The notes under the pieces: generated by a model | What the model was told of the DNA's origin: nothing | The model's input: only the letters and a program-made list of their open reading frames with translations | The model's database searches: none | Shown: piece after piece, positions 11,998 through 24,160 of the stretch | Numbering within the stretch: position 1 is the first letter of the stretch | Layout of the letters: every line of letters starts with the position of its first letter | Program-made: the position numbers and the translations under genes | From: Brachynemurus nebulosus | Taxonomy: Eukaryota; Arthropoda; Insecta; Neuroptera; Myrmeleontidae | Assembly: GCA_035578155.1 (NCBI GenBank) | Contig: JAPWDM010000008.1 | Span: forward strand, 31,033,780-31,097,779 | Direction: 5' to 3' | Length of the DNA: 64,000 nucleotides

Positions 11998-13227
11998 CGC
12001 CTCTCGCCGTTCTTGTCGCATAGACTGTATAAGTCTAATTTTTTCAAGGAAAAATTCGACTAAAAACTTTAATAGTATAAGTGTGTATACACAGGCTGTT
12101 TGAAAGTATGCATATACATGTTAGTATGAAAAGTACATCATCACCATCTATCCACTAATACAGACAATAATGACATAAAGTAATTTTGGTTTGCAATTTT
12201 TTCTACTAGCATGTCACAAGGTAACTACCTTAAACAGTTTTCAACGAAACTCGAAAAAATTAATCAAAATTTTTTATTTATTAAAATTTCCGAACGCACC
12301 GGCATGGAAACAAAAATCAATATTATAAATTCATATATTTATTTTGCAATTGTAAATTCATCGATGCAACGTAATGGGGCAAAAAAATGAGGAAAAATAC
12401 CGCCGCACCGTATCGTCAGGTGTTGCGTCTGTGTTGGTGATTAACCAACAATCAAACTAGCGGTCGACCAATATTATGTGTATGTGCGGTGATTGTGGTT
12501 TTATTCAAACATGTAGAAAAATTTTTTCCTGGAAAATAAATCTGTTTCTATTTTACTGATTTTATTTTTCCAACAAATATTTGTAATTGGACCAGAAATA
12601 ATGTGGCGTTTGAATTGCGCATAGGAAACAGAAAAAATGTAATTGTTTTAAATCACAATTTCAATCAAAAAAATTTTAGAATAGACTTTGAAAGGAGGAA
12701 CTTTGAAAGTGCTAAAAGAGAAAAAAATCAAATTCAATTTTTTACGCAAAAAATTTTGATTTTCGGTAAAAAATTTCTGTTTAAAACGCGGTAAAAAATT
12801 GAAATTTTATTATTTTTTTTTTTAAAATTCGTTGTTCAAGTACAAGCCATTAGCATCGACTAATAGAAAAAATTCTTTTTATTTCAGATACGATTTACTG
12901 TGCCCACCACTACGAAAAATTAGCGATTTTCGACAACTAGCTGCCAACAGTCTATTATTCATTTTTTTTTTTCATGAATTTTTTTACAGTATCCCAAATA
13001 ATATATAATAATATGCCAAAAGTTGGAGTAATTCATATTTTCTTATATTGCAAAAAAGTATCGAAGATACAGTATTTTTTTTTTTTTTTTTTTTTTGGTA
13101 TATAGAACCCTTGTAACCCCATAAAATACAGACACCAGTGTTAAATGGTTGTAGTAATTCAGAAACTTTCACGCGAATATTGCACGGTGACTCACCAAAG
13201 TTTTATCGGCCTAAACTAAACTAGGTA
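11998..13227. other. Unassigned AT-rich region
   Basis: I found no gene. It includes a poly-T run at 13075-13096 and a 63-codon lysine/asparagine-rich frame (12603-12794) that looks like chance in A-rich DNA. Confidence 0.4.
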
Positions 13228-13600
13228 CAGCCGACTCTCGTTAATTCGAAACTCGAGGGACTCTTAAAATATTACGAATTATCGAGTGTTTGAAATATCA
13301 AATGGTTCGAAATTTTTGAGAGAAAATAAATAAAACTTGGAATTATTAAGTGTTGATTATTTATTATTTACATATTAACTGCTATTCTTTAACAATGACA
13401 AAAGTTTAGAGGTACATTCGTGTATATATTCATAATGTACTTACAATCCTACTGTCTCTTTCTCTCTGCAACTTTGAATTGTCGAGTGTTTGACGCCGAT
13501 GAGTTTGAATTAACGCGTCGTTTTGTTGCGTAGCAATGATTTTTTCATTCGAATTACCAAGTACATAAAAATGTATTGATTTAGTTCGAAATATAAAGAG
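13228..13600 (+). mobile_element. Pogo/Tigger-like TIR fragment
   Basis: After a TA (13226-13227) comes CAGCCGACTCTCGTTAATTC, followed by runs of ATTCGAA, TTATCGAG and TTCGAAAT. This is the style of pogo/Tigger TIRs, which start CAGT(T/C)GA with CTCGTTAATTCGAA. No matching right end was found, so this is a one-ended fragment, and the end coordinate is a guess. Confidence 0.5.
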
Positions 13601-14195
13601 ATTTTGTAGGGTTTGTTTATACAAATATTTAAGGGGTATAAGAATTTTTTGACCCCAGATTCGCACTCAGCGTCGAAAAATGCATAGAAATACCATAGTC
13701 AGTCATCCAAATCACGACCTTTGTTTTTCTTATAGGGGTGTCTTATTGTTACTTAACCTGAATTTATATTTTTTTAAGACAGCTTCCACCAACCTGACCT
13801 TGCTGAAATTTCTACACACGATAACTATGTTAGAGTCACTCAAGGCGTTGGTCTAAAACACGCACCCTCAAAAATTCAATTATTTTTTAATATAGTAAAT
13901 GACGTCATACGAAAGTAAAAAAATTGTATAATATAAAGCTACTATCTGTCAACATCCTCTGTTAATTTCATCTAATTATCTTCAATAGTTTTGGAGCAAA
14001 AAAATTTTAAAGTTAAGGGTTGTTACCCCCATATCTCTGACAATATAGGGGGTAGAGATCTAATACCCATATTTTTAAACATTACTCACCATAAGCAACG
14101 TTCATGAAAAAGAATAGCCGAAAAACCCGCTGGGCCGAAATTACATATGCTTACTCGGCGAAATTCTTTACGAATTTTAAGTGAAAAAATAACTA
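13601..14195. other. Unassigned spacer
   Basis: No gene or repeat boundary recognised. Confidence 0.35.
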
Positions 14196-15083
14196 GGGTG
14201 AATGCGGGAGAGACGCCGCACATTTTGAAAACACTTGATAATTCTTAAAGTATGCATTCAATTGATTTGAAATTTGGTACACATTAAATGTAAACATTGT
14301 TCTTTAAAATTATTTATAAATAATTTTAAATTTTAAGTCATAAAGGATTCATAATTAACATTTTTGTAGAGCCTGCAAAGCGGGAGAGATGCCGCACCTA
14401 TGGGAGAGATGCCGCATCAAAGAAGGAGAGGCGCCGCATATTTCATATTAAAAATTTTGCATTTTATACACATCTCTATACATGATGCATGCCATATGTA
14501 ACCATTTTTGGCACTTTATACATCTTAACCAGTCAATTTTCTTTTGTTTCTGAGTACTCTTCAAAACAGTCAATACACAGGCAATCATCATTATTTTCGT
14601 TATCTTCACCAATATGAGAGCTCTTTCTGATCCATTAATGGGTCTTTTATATTTACGTGGCATAATTTACAGTCAAAAAAAAAAATTTTACATGCGGCAT
14701 CTCTCCTTTTTGTTGGGGTAGATGCCGCATGTTGCTATAGCAAGCATAGTGCGGAATTCTAACCTAAAATTTTATACAGTACTTTTAAAATATACCTAAA
14801 TTAATAACAAAACTCATTTTCATTAAAACAATGAAATATACATTCTTAAATTCTAATGAATTAAATGCTTGATAAAATATTATGTTAAAAAACTTACCTT
14901 TCAATAATAAAAAGTTGGATAATTACTAAACTGACGGACTAATCATAAATATTACCATATACAGCTTAAATAAGTAACTTATTCTAAACATATAACCCAT
15001 TAATAGCGCTATCTGTCAGTCAACGGACGAACTATGGCTACTGCGGCATCTCTCCCGACGCGGCGTCTCTCCCGCACTTACCC
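14196..15083. mobile_element. Pogo-like non-autonomous element with reiterated GGGAGAGATGCCGCA boxes
   Basis: TIRs read GGGTRARTGCGGGAGAGACG and then CCGC. TA flanks both sides (14194-14195, 15084-15085). The box GGGAGAGRYGCCGCA is part of each TIR and recurs at about 14380-14440 (three copies) and, inverted, at 14693-14730 (two copies) and 15040-15075 (two copies). The minus strand carries transposase end remnants. Length 888 bp. The plan is the same as in 5446-6699, although the sequences do not align apart from the coding ends. Confidence 0.85.
14448..14663 (-). pseudogene. Transposase remnant fusing N-terminal start to C-terminal zinc finger
   Basis: The frame starts MPRKYKRPINGS, typical of the first residues of pogo/jerky-like transposases. 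It then runs almost at once into sequence of the C-terminal zinc finger. CIDCFEEYSETKE appears in the +1 frame and IDWLRCIKCQKWLHMAC in the original frame, so one frameshift lies near 14555. The HTH body and DDE catalytic domain are deleted. The 71-residue frame could be translated, but I regard it as a relic. Confidence 0.7.
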
Positions 15084-15655
15084 TAAGTTTTGAAAACTTA
15101 TTTAATAGCTTCTATGATTTTATAACTTATTTTTAGAGACACAATTACACTTGTTAAAATGTATATTTAACTTTTTTGTTATGACCAAAGAACAATTGAA
15201 TATGAGCACACGCATGATTTACTATGTTTACCAATTTTTTCCGTTCTTATTATTAGGAAAAAAAATCTATTGCAATATGTTTCGGTTTTTTTCTCATTTA
15301 AATTCATTGTATGAAAAGTTCCGATATTGTTTTCTAAAATTTAATTTTAACTGTTTGCTATTTTATCAATGTTACATTTTGCAAATGACATGTTATTAAA
15401 GGAACAGAAAATGAGTTTTTTTTTCTTTTGTAAAAATATGATCTAATTAAAATGCTACAATAGTATTTTTTTAAAATAACAATACAATCGATTTTGCTTT
15501 TTAAATAAACCAAACTGATTGACATTGGTGTATTGTTTCGAAATCGGAAAATTATCGTAGTGTAAGTATAATCAATTTTACAGACATTTAAAGACGTTGG
15601 TATTTCGTTTATTTCTGATAAAAATAGAAGCCTAAAACTACCAGAAAAAACATTG
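15084..15655. other. Unassigned spacer
   Basis: AT-rich; no gene or repeat end seen. Confidence 0.35.
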
Positions 15656-15658
15656 TTA

Positions 15659-16086
15659 GACCCGATCCACATTATCGCTCCGCTCTCGGTACGATAACGC
15701 TACGCTCCCGATTCGTAAAAATATTCTTACACAAGAAACAATGACTGTATTCACATCATCGCTCCGATATCAGTCGCGGTACGCTCTCGCTCCAATACCA
15801 ATACCACTCAGATAATATTTTATCGGAGCGATATCAGACCTATATCGATCGCGTTATCACTTTTTTGATTCCATTCCGCTTCGCTTCCATTCAGTTATTA
15901 TGAAAAGATATTTTTATCGAACTGGGACCGAACTGGGAGCGTACTGAGAGCGGCATTATTATGTGAATGGAGTACGAATAGATACCAGCATGGTATTAGC
16001 ACTATAATGTGAATACAACTAGATTATATCGGAGCGAGACCGGAGCGGGAGCGTACCGATATCGGCATTATAGTGTGGATTTGGCC
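15659..16086. mobile_element. TTA-flanked MITE, PIF/Harbinger-like
   Basis: The ends GACCCGATCCACATTAT and ATAGTGTGGATTTGGCC are imperfect inverted repeats, flanked by TTA on both sides (15656-15658, 16087-16089). A 3-bp TTA/TAA duplication is typical of PIF/Harbinger. The interior reiterates short words such as CGCTCC, GGAGCG and ATATCGG in both directions, giving a markedly higher GC content than its surroundings. 428 bp, non-coding. Confidence 0.7.
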
Positions 16087-16413
16087 TTAGTGTTAAAGTG
16101 ATATTTCTCCGGAAATTTTAAAAACCAAAATAACCAAGATTTTTTCAAAAACAAGTGTTGTTGACTAAATTGGATTTGAATTGTTGACGTCATTAAATGT
16201 TATCTGTTAGATAGGAATAGAATTTTAGAATATCTGATTTAAATAAATAGGATACTGGTTTTTGTCCTGGTTGTCTTTCATTGGCCATATAGCAAAATAA
16301 ATAGGTATTTTAAGACTTCATAAAAATAAGTATTGGGAGAGCTGAATCCATGTTTCTGTTTCAAATACCTTCTCACCCAGCCGTTAAGAAGATTACAAAT
16401 AACTATGTCGTTT

Positions 16414-16533
16414 TAGCGAATTTCCAGAATGGAATCCAGCTATTACAGCCACTGTCATGACGCGACTTGAGCCCAGGACTATGGCAAAAATTTGTTTTGA
16501 GAGTTTCAGAAACTGAAAATTATGTTCACTAAA

Positions 16534-16608
<75 letters not shown>

Positions 16609-16922
16609 GAACGCAATGCCTTTCTTTTACAAAATTTGATAAAAATATTGGAAGTCCCAAACTGTTAGACGAGTGCGTTCACCAAGCACGTCCGATGCCC
16701 GGAACATGGTTTTTTGGGCAATTTTCGTGAAAAAATTGGTGTTGTGGCAAAATTTCCCCTTATTCAAAATTTTTTGCGACATTTTTTTACACCATTGAAC
16801 CGACGAGAAAAAATCACACAAAAAAGGTGTTTAGACTATTATTCTATGTCAACTAGTTTTCGAGAAAAACTAATTTTTGTTAACGGAAATTTGCTATGTT
16901 ATGCAGGATGCTGCGACAGGGG
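16414..16922. mobile_element. 509-bp deletion relative of the element at 38144-42241, with (AT)n
   Basis: The left end TAGCGAATTTCCAGAATGG and the right end GCTATGTTATGCAGGATGCT plus GCGACAGGGG match both ends of the 4.1-kb element inside the BEL retrotransposon. The sequence before the AT tract (GTTCACTAAAATTTATA) also matches. The AT tract (16537-16605) sits at the corresponding position. No coding capacity. Confidence 0.8.
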
Positions 16923-18151
16923 TATTTTATTTTCGTTCACTTCGACGTTTCTTTATTTGGAAGCCCTAGGAGTAGGGATATGGCTTAAGTTACAGCTTTT
17001 AATTTTCTCGTTATCCGATTGCTAAAAGCTTTATTTCATCATGAATAAGAGCAAAAACATTATAAGTACGTTGTATTTTGAAAAATATTTGTAATTTTTT
17101 TGGGGTAGTAGAAACTATTTACTCTAAATTTAGTGTGCAAAAATGTGCTCATAAAACACCGAACAGAATCGGAAATAAGAAAAAAAAACACAAAATTTAT
17201 GTACGCCAGTCATTCCATTTGTAGAATTTTATGACCCATTATGTCTGTGGAAAAAATACCCATACAGACACACGGATAGAAAGAACACCAGAACATAAAA
17301 ACTGTAAATTTTCATAAAGTTCTAAATCAATTCCAACAGGGAATAAACCATTAGCTTCACATCTAAAAATGTATCAACTCGTTTCTCACTCTTCACTCTC
17401 GTCGCTCTACAGTCTGGTGATCCCAGTTGACATCAGTAATCGATAGCGTAACAGTGGCAACCAGTATCCAGAACATTTTAACGACACACAAACACTAAAT
17501 GTTCATATACATAAACATAACGATAAATAACAATCAAATAAACATTTTAGACTTTAACTACATCTGGTGGATAAATATACATCGAAAAATTCCAAAGATG
17601 TAGTAAGTATTAAGTAGTTGCTCTTTTAGCGGCGAATAGCGACGAAATACCATCAGAAGAGCGAAATGCGAGCGAAGAATAAAACAAAATAAAAACGGAA
17701 AAATCAAAATCACAAAAAGAACAAAAAACAAATGACGACTGAAATAAAATTAATGGCATTTGTTGTTTTGTTTTTGTTTATGGGGTAGTGGGGGGGGGGA
17801 GGAGTAGCGAAGTGTGGGTGAACTGTGGTGGTAGGGATGCTTATGGTGTAGCAAAGGTTACAAATCAATGTGTGATGTAATAAAAAAAGATAGAGAAAAC
17901 GGAAAATTATTTTATTGTATATAAAACAGATACATACATATATACATACATATAGCTCCATGAACTATAGATAAACATATTGTTCAGCTCCCATGATGGC
18001 TATTATAATGATACTTACTAAGTTAGTAGTAGAATATACTACAGTATAGTTTGGATATAGTAATGTGGTATATAATATAATATGTGCGATAGTATAACAG
18101 TGTTCAAAGAAATTTGGAATGATTTCAATTAAATAATACTGGAGTTTCAGT
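16923..18151. other. Unassigned AT-rich region
   Basis: No gene recognised. A G-run with GTAGTG repeats lies at 17785-17835. Confidence 0.35.
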
Positions 18152-18155
18152 TTAA

Positions 18156-19024
18156 GGGGAGGTTTACTTGAGCGTCGTTAAAGAAAATCGATTTTTTTGC
18201 AGAAATTGGTAGCTAATTATGTGTAGCATATGTTCCCAAAGTGATTTTGCTGAAAATAAATTAAAGGAAGGTTTACTTGAGATTTGATCAAAAAATCGAT
18301 TATTTTTGCAGAAATTGATGGCAAATTATGTGTAGAATATGTTCCCAAAGTGATTTTGCCGAAAATAATTTCAAAAAAAAATTTTTTGCACATTAACCGA
18401 ATCCAGCTTTCGATTAAAAGAAAAAAAAAACTCAAAAAACCTAGTTCTCGCAATAATGAGTATTAAATATAAAATTCTGAAAATACGTTTCTTTATATAT
18501 ACTTTATAATATCTCGGAACCACATTTTTGAAACTGGTTGACACGATAACTCAAAAACTATTCGATGAATCTTTTTTTTTATTTATTTATTTTGAAGATA
18601 ATTCAATTCTTCGGTACCTCTATCTAAATCCGATACACTTTCAATATTTTTTTTATTTTTAAATTTTCTTTAAAGAGCGAAAAGTAAGACAAAAATCGTA
18701 ATCAAAAGTTCACACATCCGCCATTTTCTTTTCTTTCAGCAATTTATATTCTTCATATATTTTATAAATCTTTTTTGTTTTTGGATTTCAGTGGTTTATT
18801 ACCGGCGCTATGATGTCAACCAACAAGGTATCGGATTTTCGGATCATCACACTGCACTATCTATAAAATGGACAGTTTTTTATATTTTTCCTTGAAAAAT
18901 TTTTTTTGTATAATTTAATACTTATTAAATATGTGTACGAAATTTGAAATTGATATTTACTTCCGCTCTTGAGAAAAAAATTCCAGAAAAATACATTTTT
19001 GGTCCATCTCAAGTAAACCTCCCC
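18156..19024. mobile_element. TTAA-flanked TIR element with an internal tandem duplication
   Basis: Perfect 17-bp TIRs GGGGAGGTTTACTTGAG are flanked by TTAA (18152-18155, 19025-19028). TTAA duplication is the piggyBac hallmark, but piggyBac TIRs normally start with C, so the assignment is tentative. At the left end a unit of about 110 bp (GGTTTACTTGAG ... GTGATTTTGC) is repeated once in tandem (18160-18380). 869 bp, non-coding. Confidence 0.75.
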
Positions 19025-19028
19025 TTAA

Positions 19029-20744
19029 CTACCAACAAACTAGATTAGTAAAATGGTCATGTGTACTACGTCAATGATACTTAAACTGGAGATATAAGTT
19101 TCAATCCTTATAACCGGTTATACTGGTGAAAACATTTTTGCAGTTTCTTTTTATATCGCCTAAGAAGATGCAAGGGGTGGATGCAGCTCTTATATTAGAA
19201 GGCCGCATTTATTTACATCAAATATCTACTTAAGTTAATGTTAAAAGAAGGACATCGAAAACCAATAATTCATTTGCAGTTCCATCATTTTATCAATTTA
19301 CTTTTTGGGTTTTTAAATCACTGAAAATTTTAGCATTGTTGTTGAAGTCGTCAGATAAACTGTAATAAAATTTTATTTATTATCTCTCTTTCCAAATTCT
19401 AGATCCTGATTTCCTTTTTTTTCCTCATCAATAATGTTGTGGGTTACGTTTGTTGGGAATAAGAAACCTGAAAAACATGCGTCGACTTCAATACTATCTA
19501 TTTATACGTTTAAATTATAGAGCACCATATATGGCCTAACATCCAAATACTTTCAAAATTTGACTGAAATAGGATAGTAGTAAGTAAGATATCGACATTT
19601 AATGGGATTTTGCGGTAGCGCCTACTATTATTTTAATTTCGATGAAATTTTGAAACTAATTGTTCCAAAATTATGGCACTTGGTGGTGAAAATGGACGGA
19701 CAATTGTTTAGGAAGCTCTAAAACGTAATATGTGCGTGAAAATTTTGGAGTCAAAAAGTTTTCGTATTTCAAAAGTGATCACAATGCTTAGCTTGTAGTC
19801 TCGGTAGCTACTTTGGTAGTCTCAGAAGCAAAATCAAGACATAGCTCTGGCTAAAATGATTATGCAATCTATGAAGTGCTTTAACGTGCCCACTTTGCAG
19901 CAGTCGGTACTATTCATTTAAAATAATTACCCAGAAAGAAAAAAATTTGAAACGAAAAGGGCTTTTTGAAAACTTGAAGAATGTTTACCATGATATCATA
20001 CTAAAATTAAATGAAATAATTTGCTTTTACAATATTAAAGTAAATATTTTACCGAATAGTATTGTATCAGTATATTAGAATAGAAGTTTGTGGTGCAAAC
20101 GAGGTTTGTGTTGAGACACGGGGGAAAATGAAGGGACAAACAACAGTTAGGAGAGCAGAGAATCGTAATAGTACGACCAGATATGGACATATTTTAGTTT
20201 CGTTTTGTTATAGAGTAATATTTATAAATAAAACTATATATGTGTATGTGTACCTCTATTTATCCGTTTTGCCTATAATCTATATAGGATGTGTTTCGAA
20301 TACTTCGAGAATCGAAATATGTATAAATCAATGACGGTGAAATTCAATAATTTATTGAAAACAGAAAAAAAATGGGGGCATAAGAGGATAATTGATTTTT
20401 TTTGGAATATTTATAGGGACGAAAAGTAAATAATTTATTGTGGAACCCTTTTTTTGTTTATATTTCGATTCCGTAAAATTAAAATGGATCGTTGACTTCT
20501 TAAACTTTTTGAAATATTTCATATCATATTTCTGAGGTGTCCATTAGGGTAGTGAGATGCGTCTTTGCTTCGTTGCAGGTTCAGTTACAGTAAATTTGTT
20601 TAAGAAATTGATGTTATGTGGATTTAGATTGAAAATTTCTAGCGTCTGACTGGGAAAAATTCTGAGATGTATTTTTAATACACGAAATTACATCTTAGTT
20701 TGGTCATATAATCGGTTATCGGCGGTAGCGTTGGTCCTGCGATA
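19029..20744. other. Unassigned AT-rich region
   Basis: No gene supported. A 90-codon frame at 20062-20334 has no recognised domain. Confidence 0.35.
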
Positions 20745-20770
20745 ATCTCGGATAATCTGGAGTCTACTGT
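20745..20770 (-). mobile_element. Solitary pogo-like terminal fragment
   Basis: Read on the minus strand, TACAGTAGACTCCAGATTAT and then CCGAGATTATC has the form of a pogo/Tigger-type TIR next to TA. No partner end was found within about 1 kb. Confidence 0.4.
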
Positions 20771-21549
20771 AATTTTTTTGTAAATCGAAGGAGTTCCTTA
20801 TAGGGCGAAAGGACAAACAAAGGATAAAAGAAAGTAAAGTGCCTGAAAGTTTGGAAAAAATAAATCGAATAGTAAGAATTCAGTTGAATTATATGAAATT
20901 ATAATAAAATGGATCATTTAACGACTTTTGGGTTGTAAGTTTGCGTCTATGGTCCCTGAATATAGGCAGAGAAAATACGGAGGGGACCGACATACCAGTC
21001 CGACTGGGAATTCTACACTTCTCTAGCTTATAAAAAGTTTTACCTTCTTATTAAGAAAACAAAAGTCACAAGTTGTCGAAGTCTACTCTATAGGTACTGC
21101 CTCCACCCCCATTTCTATTGACATGAATCTAAACACTTTTGAAAGTTTCAAGAGGTTAAATAAAAGATGTCCTCAGCAAAAAAATGCCAAAAACTTAAGT
21201 CGGTTTATTATGAAATTTGATTTAATTACTGTGCCGCAAGGCCATCTTCAAACAAACACTTTTTACGGATAGTTTCCGTTGCGTTATCGTAAACAATCTG
21301 TATAGTTTCCGTAACTTTTCAGAACAAGGTTATGTTATCTATTGTCATCGGCATTATTGTCTATACCTCTATACGATTTTGTTATTATTCCACTCTATAG
21401 TTTGATAACAATAATAATAATAATACGATGTCATATTTGTTCGAAATAGAAATTTCTATTTACTATTATATTATGTCGTGTAACAATAACATCTTCTAGT
21501 AATATGAGAAAAAACTTGTCAAGCGTGTGTTGAATACGTACCAGATTAG

Positions 21550-22530
21550 GGTTCCGTAGTTAGTACACGGAGAAAAAATTCATATAAAAATTACTGTGCT
21601 CAGCACTACAATCGACGTGTAAAAGGCGAACATATTCAATTTTGTACGGTAAAAATACAAAAATTATAATTAATCATAGAAAATTTAAAGGATAGAATGT
21701 TCTTTCCGTAATATTAGCTCCATAAAATTTGTAAAACAGCACAATAAAAAGTTCCATTGCCAACAGAAAAATATTTTTTAATTGTTTTTTTTTACAAAAA
21801 TTACCATTCTGTCTTAAAATAGAAGAAAAGTAGAAAAGAAGAAAAGAAGCTAATAGTAGAAAGAAAGAAAGAGAAGGCATCCCATAGCGAGGCAAGCTGC
21901 AAAAGGTAACAACCACGTAACAACACAGTCATATATAGAAGGTCACATAGCCAGACCTGGTGATGTTACCACCGCACCAGCTAGCTAGCTGGTGTGATGT
22001 TCTGTAGTGTCGAACTGTCGAAGCATTGTTCAATAGAATGCCTCACAGGACGGATGGTCATCGTTTAATTCATCATTTTCTCAATTCAGTATTACAATAT
22101 ATTGTTGTCGATCATTTTTGTATGCATCAATCGAAGGTCGGAAAAGATCGGGCATCTTGGAAGTTTTTACAGGTACAGCCCAAGCAACATAAGGTTGCGT
22201 GTGAGATGCGCAAATGGAAGAGTACGACAACAAGAATTAAACTATAACATATATGCATAAGAGTGTGATAGAAGTTGTGTGTTAGCACATTAAATTTTAC
22301 CATGCTATAATATATTTTTTACTTTGGTCGTCGATCGCGCACGGATTATAAGAGAGCACAGTAATTTTTCTAAAATTTTTCTACAAAAATTATAGGATGT
22401 TTCTCTCCGTGTAGGAAAAATTTTTCATGACTTTGCTATTACTAGAATGCTACTTCTACATTTGTTGGTACTCAGTCACAGTATGGTTTGATTTTCTATA
22501 GCTCGCACACGATGTTAACTACGGAACCCA
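21550..22530. mobile_element. Outer element with TIR GGGTTCCGTAGTTA, hosting the 850-bp element
   Basis: AGGGTTCCGTAGTTAG (21548-21563) is mirrored by TAACTACGGAACCC (near 22516-22530). The 850-bp element 21564-22413 lies between them, so this looks like a nest of one element inside another. Only the ends of the outer one are seen. Confidence 0.5.
21564..22413 (+). mobile_element. 850-bp TACACGGAGA element, copy A
   Basis: It starts TACACGGAGA and ends TCTCCGTGTA. It is a close relative of 25591-26440, which lies in the opposite orientation and has exactly the same length. Shared blocks include TACTGTGCTCAGCACTAC, GACGTGTAAAAGGCGAAC and TTAGCTCC. A 73-codon frame (22026-22247) has a counterpart in copy B: both contain HRLIHHF and QVQPxQxKVA. 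Whether that frame was ever a gene is not known. Confidence 0.8.
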
Positions 22531-24160
22531 TATATTTAAGAGTAAAATGCAAACATTCACTTGGGTTCGCTTTGGCTGTTATCAGTTGTTTAAAATCAGC
22601 AATTAAATGTTTTTTACTTATATTTAAGTTGCTAAGAAAAATACGATTCAACTTTTTTTGCCCATTCTGTATTCAACGGAGCATGCGCGTTGAAATAATT
22701 TACTGCTTATATCAGTTAGTGAATCAAAAACAATGTATGTAATATGAAACCGGTATAATATTAAGTATTATTTACGGACTAATAAAAACTGAAGTTAACA
22801 AAGTTTTGTTATTTTTTTATTTTATTAAGTTTAGTGATGTTGGTATGTGTATTTGTGTGTGTCGGGAAGTTGATGTTTTTTTTTTTTTTGTTGCAATTTG
22901 AATTTATTGCCAAGCCATAAAAAATCAGTTAAGAATCGCATATCATCGTTAAACGGGTGATATTAGTGGCAAATCTTGAATTTATTTGATACTGGTAGTG
23001 TTATAAATTGGGTAATGATTCACACGTGGATATATTTACGGAAGAAATATGGCTTAGTATATTTGTAATGGCTTCCGAACGTTTGTAATTAAAAGTTACA
23101 GAATTAGTTATAGTAAAACCTCTTTATAAAAAAGATAAAAATATTTCAGGGCTTGAAATAGTCATATATCTGTATTCCTATCATATATTTTACTCACACA
23201 TTAGACATTTCCTTGTTACATCGCTGTTTTTGCATAAAGAATCACATGGTTAATTTATCTTTTAAAAATCTGACTAGTATTGCTTTAATAAGGTACTACC
23301 CAATGGAGAAGTTTACCATTTTTTTTATGAGTGTAAAAAAAATTTTAACGAAAGTAAACAAAAGTTTAAAAGAAAAATTAAGGAATCTTAACAATTAACA
23401 AAGTTATAGGACTTTAAAGTTGTACTTTACATAGTTAGTTCTGTTTCATTTGATACAGATGTGTGACGTCATCTTTGTTACAGCATTGCAAATAGAGCGA
23501 AGAATCTTTTTTTTAACTCGGGAATTCCCAGTGTCACCTCTAGGTGACAGTGATTTGTGATTTTTTTTACAGACAATATAACAAGTTTTAAAAATAAATG
23601 TGTTACGACTAAAATGTTAATACTTAGTAGTATTCATGGTTTTAATTTGGCAACACTGAAGTTATGTTAACGGTCAAATTAATTCTGTTGTTTCAAACGA
23701 TTTGCTGTTTTATTGCACGTGAGTGTATATTCTGGTATTTTTGCTGTTATAAAAATGTCTAAAAAGTAGGTACCGTTATTATTGTTATAACAAATTATTA
23801 TTTAAGAATGAAGCTTATAATGAAAGTGATTTTTTGCCGGTAATTTCATACCGTTTTATCAGTTCATATTACAAATAACGGCTCGTATGACCTATAATTG
23901 ACACGCCATTTAAAAAAAAAAACTAAAGGGTATTTTTTTTTCAATTATTTATTTTTTATATGTTGAGTGCCTAAAGATAAAAACTAGGACAAAATAAGAA
24001 TATTTTGTCGATAGATCGCGGCATGGGAATTGCCGAGTTAATGAACTTTTATAAAGCTGGTAAATACGTTAATTACTACGAATACGAGAATTTTGAAATT
24101 TTTATCTTTTTCAAATTCAATTTTTTGACGTTTTAAAATGTCTATTTTTGAAGATTCATA
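22531..24160. other. Unassigned AT-rich region
   Basis: No gene supported. At 23755 an ATGTCTAAAAA is followed by GTAGGTACC, which could be a tiny first coding exon with a donor site, but no downstream exon was found. Confidence 0.3.

Noticed and set aside
15358..15672. 104-codon minus-strand frame
   Set aside because: AT-rich codon use, no motif, and it runs into the end of a MITE.
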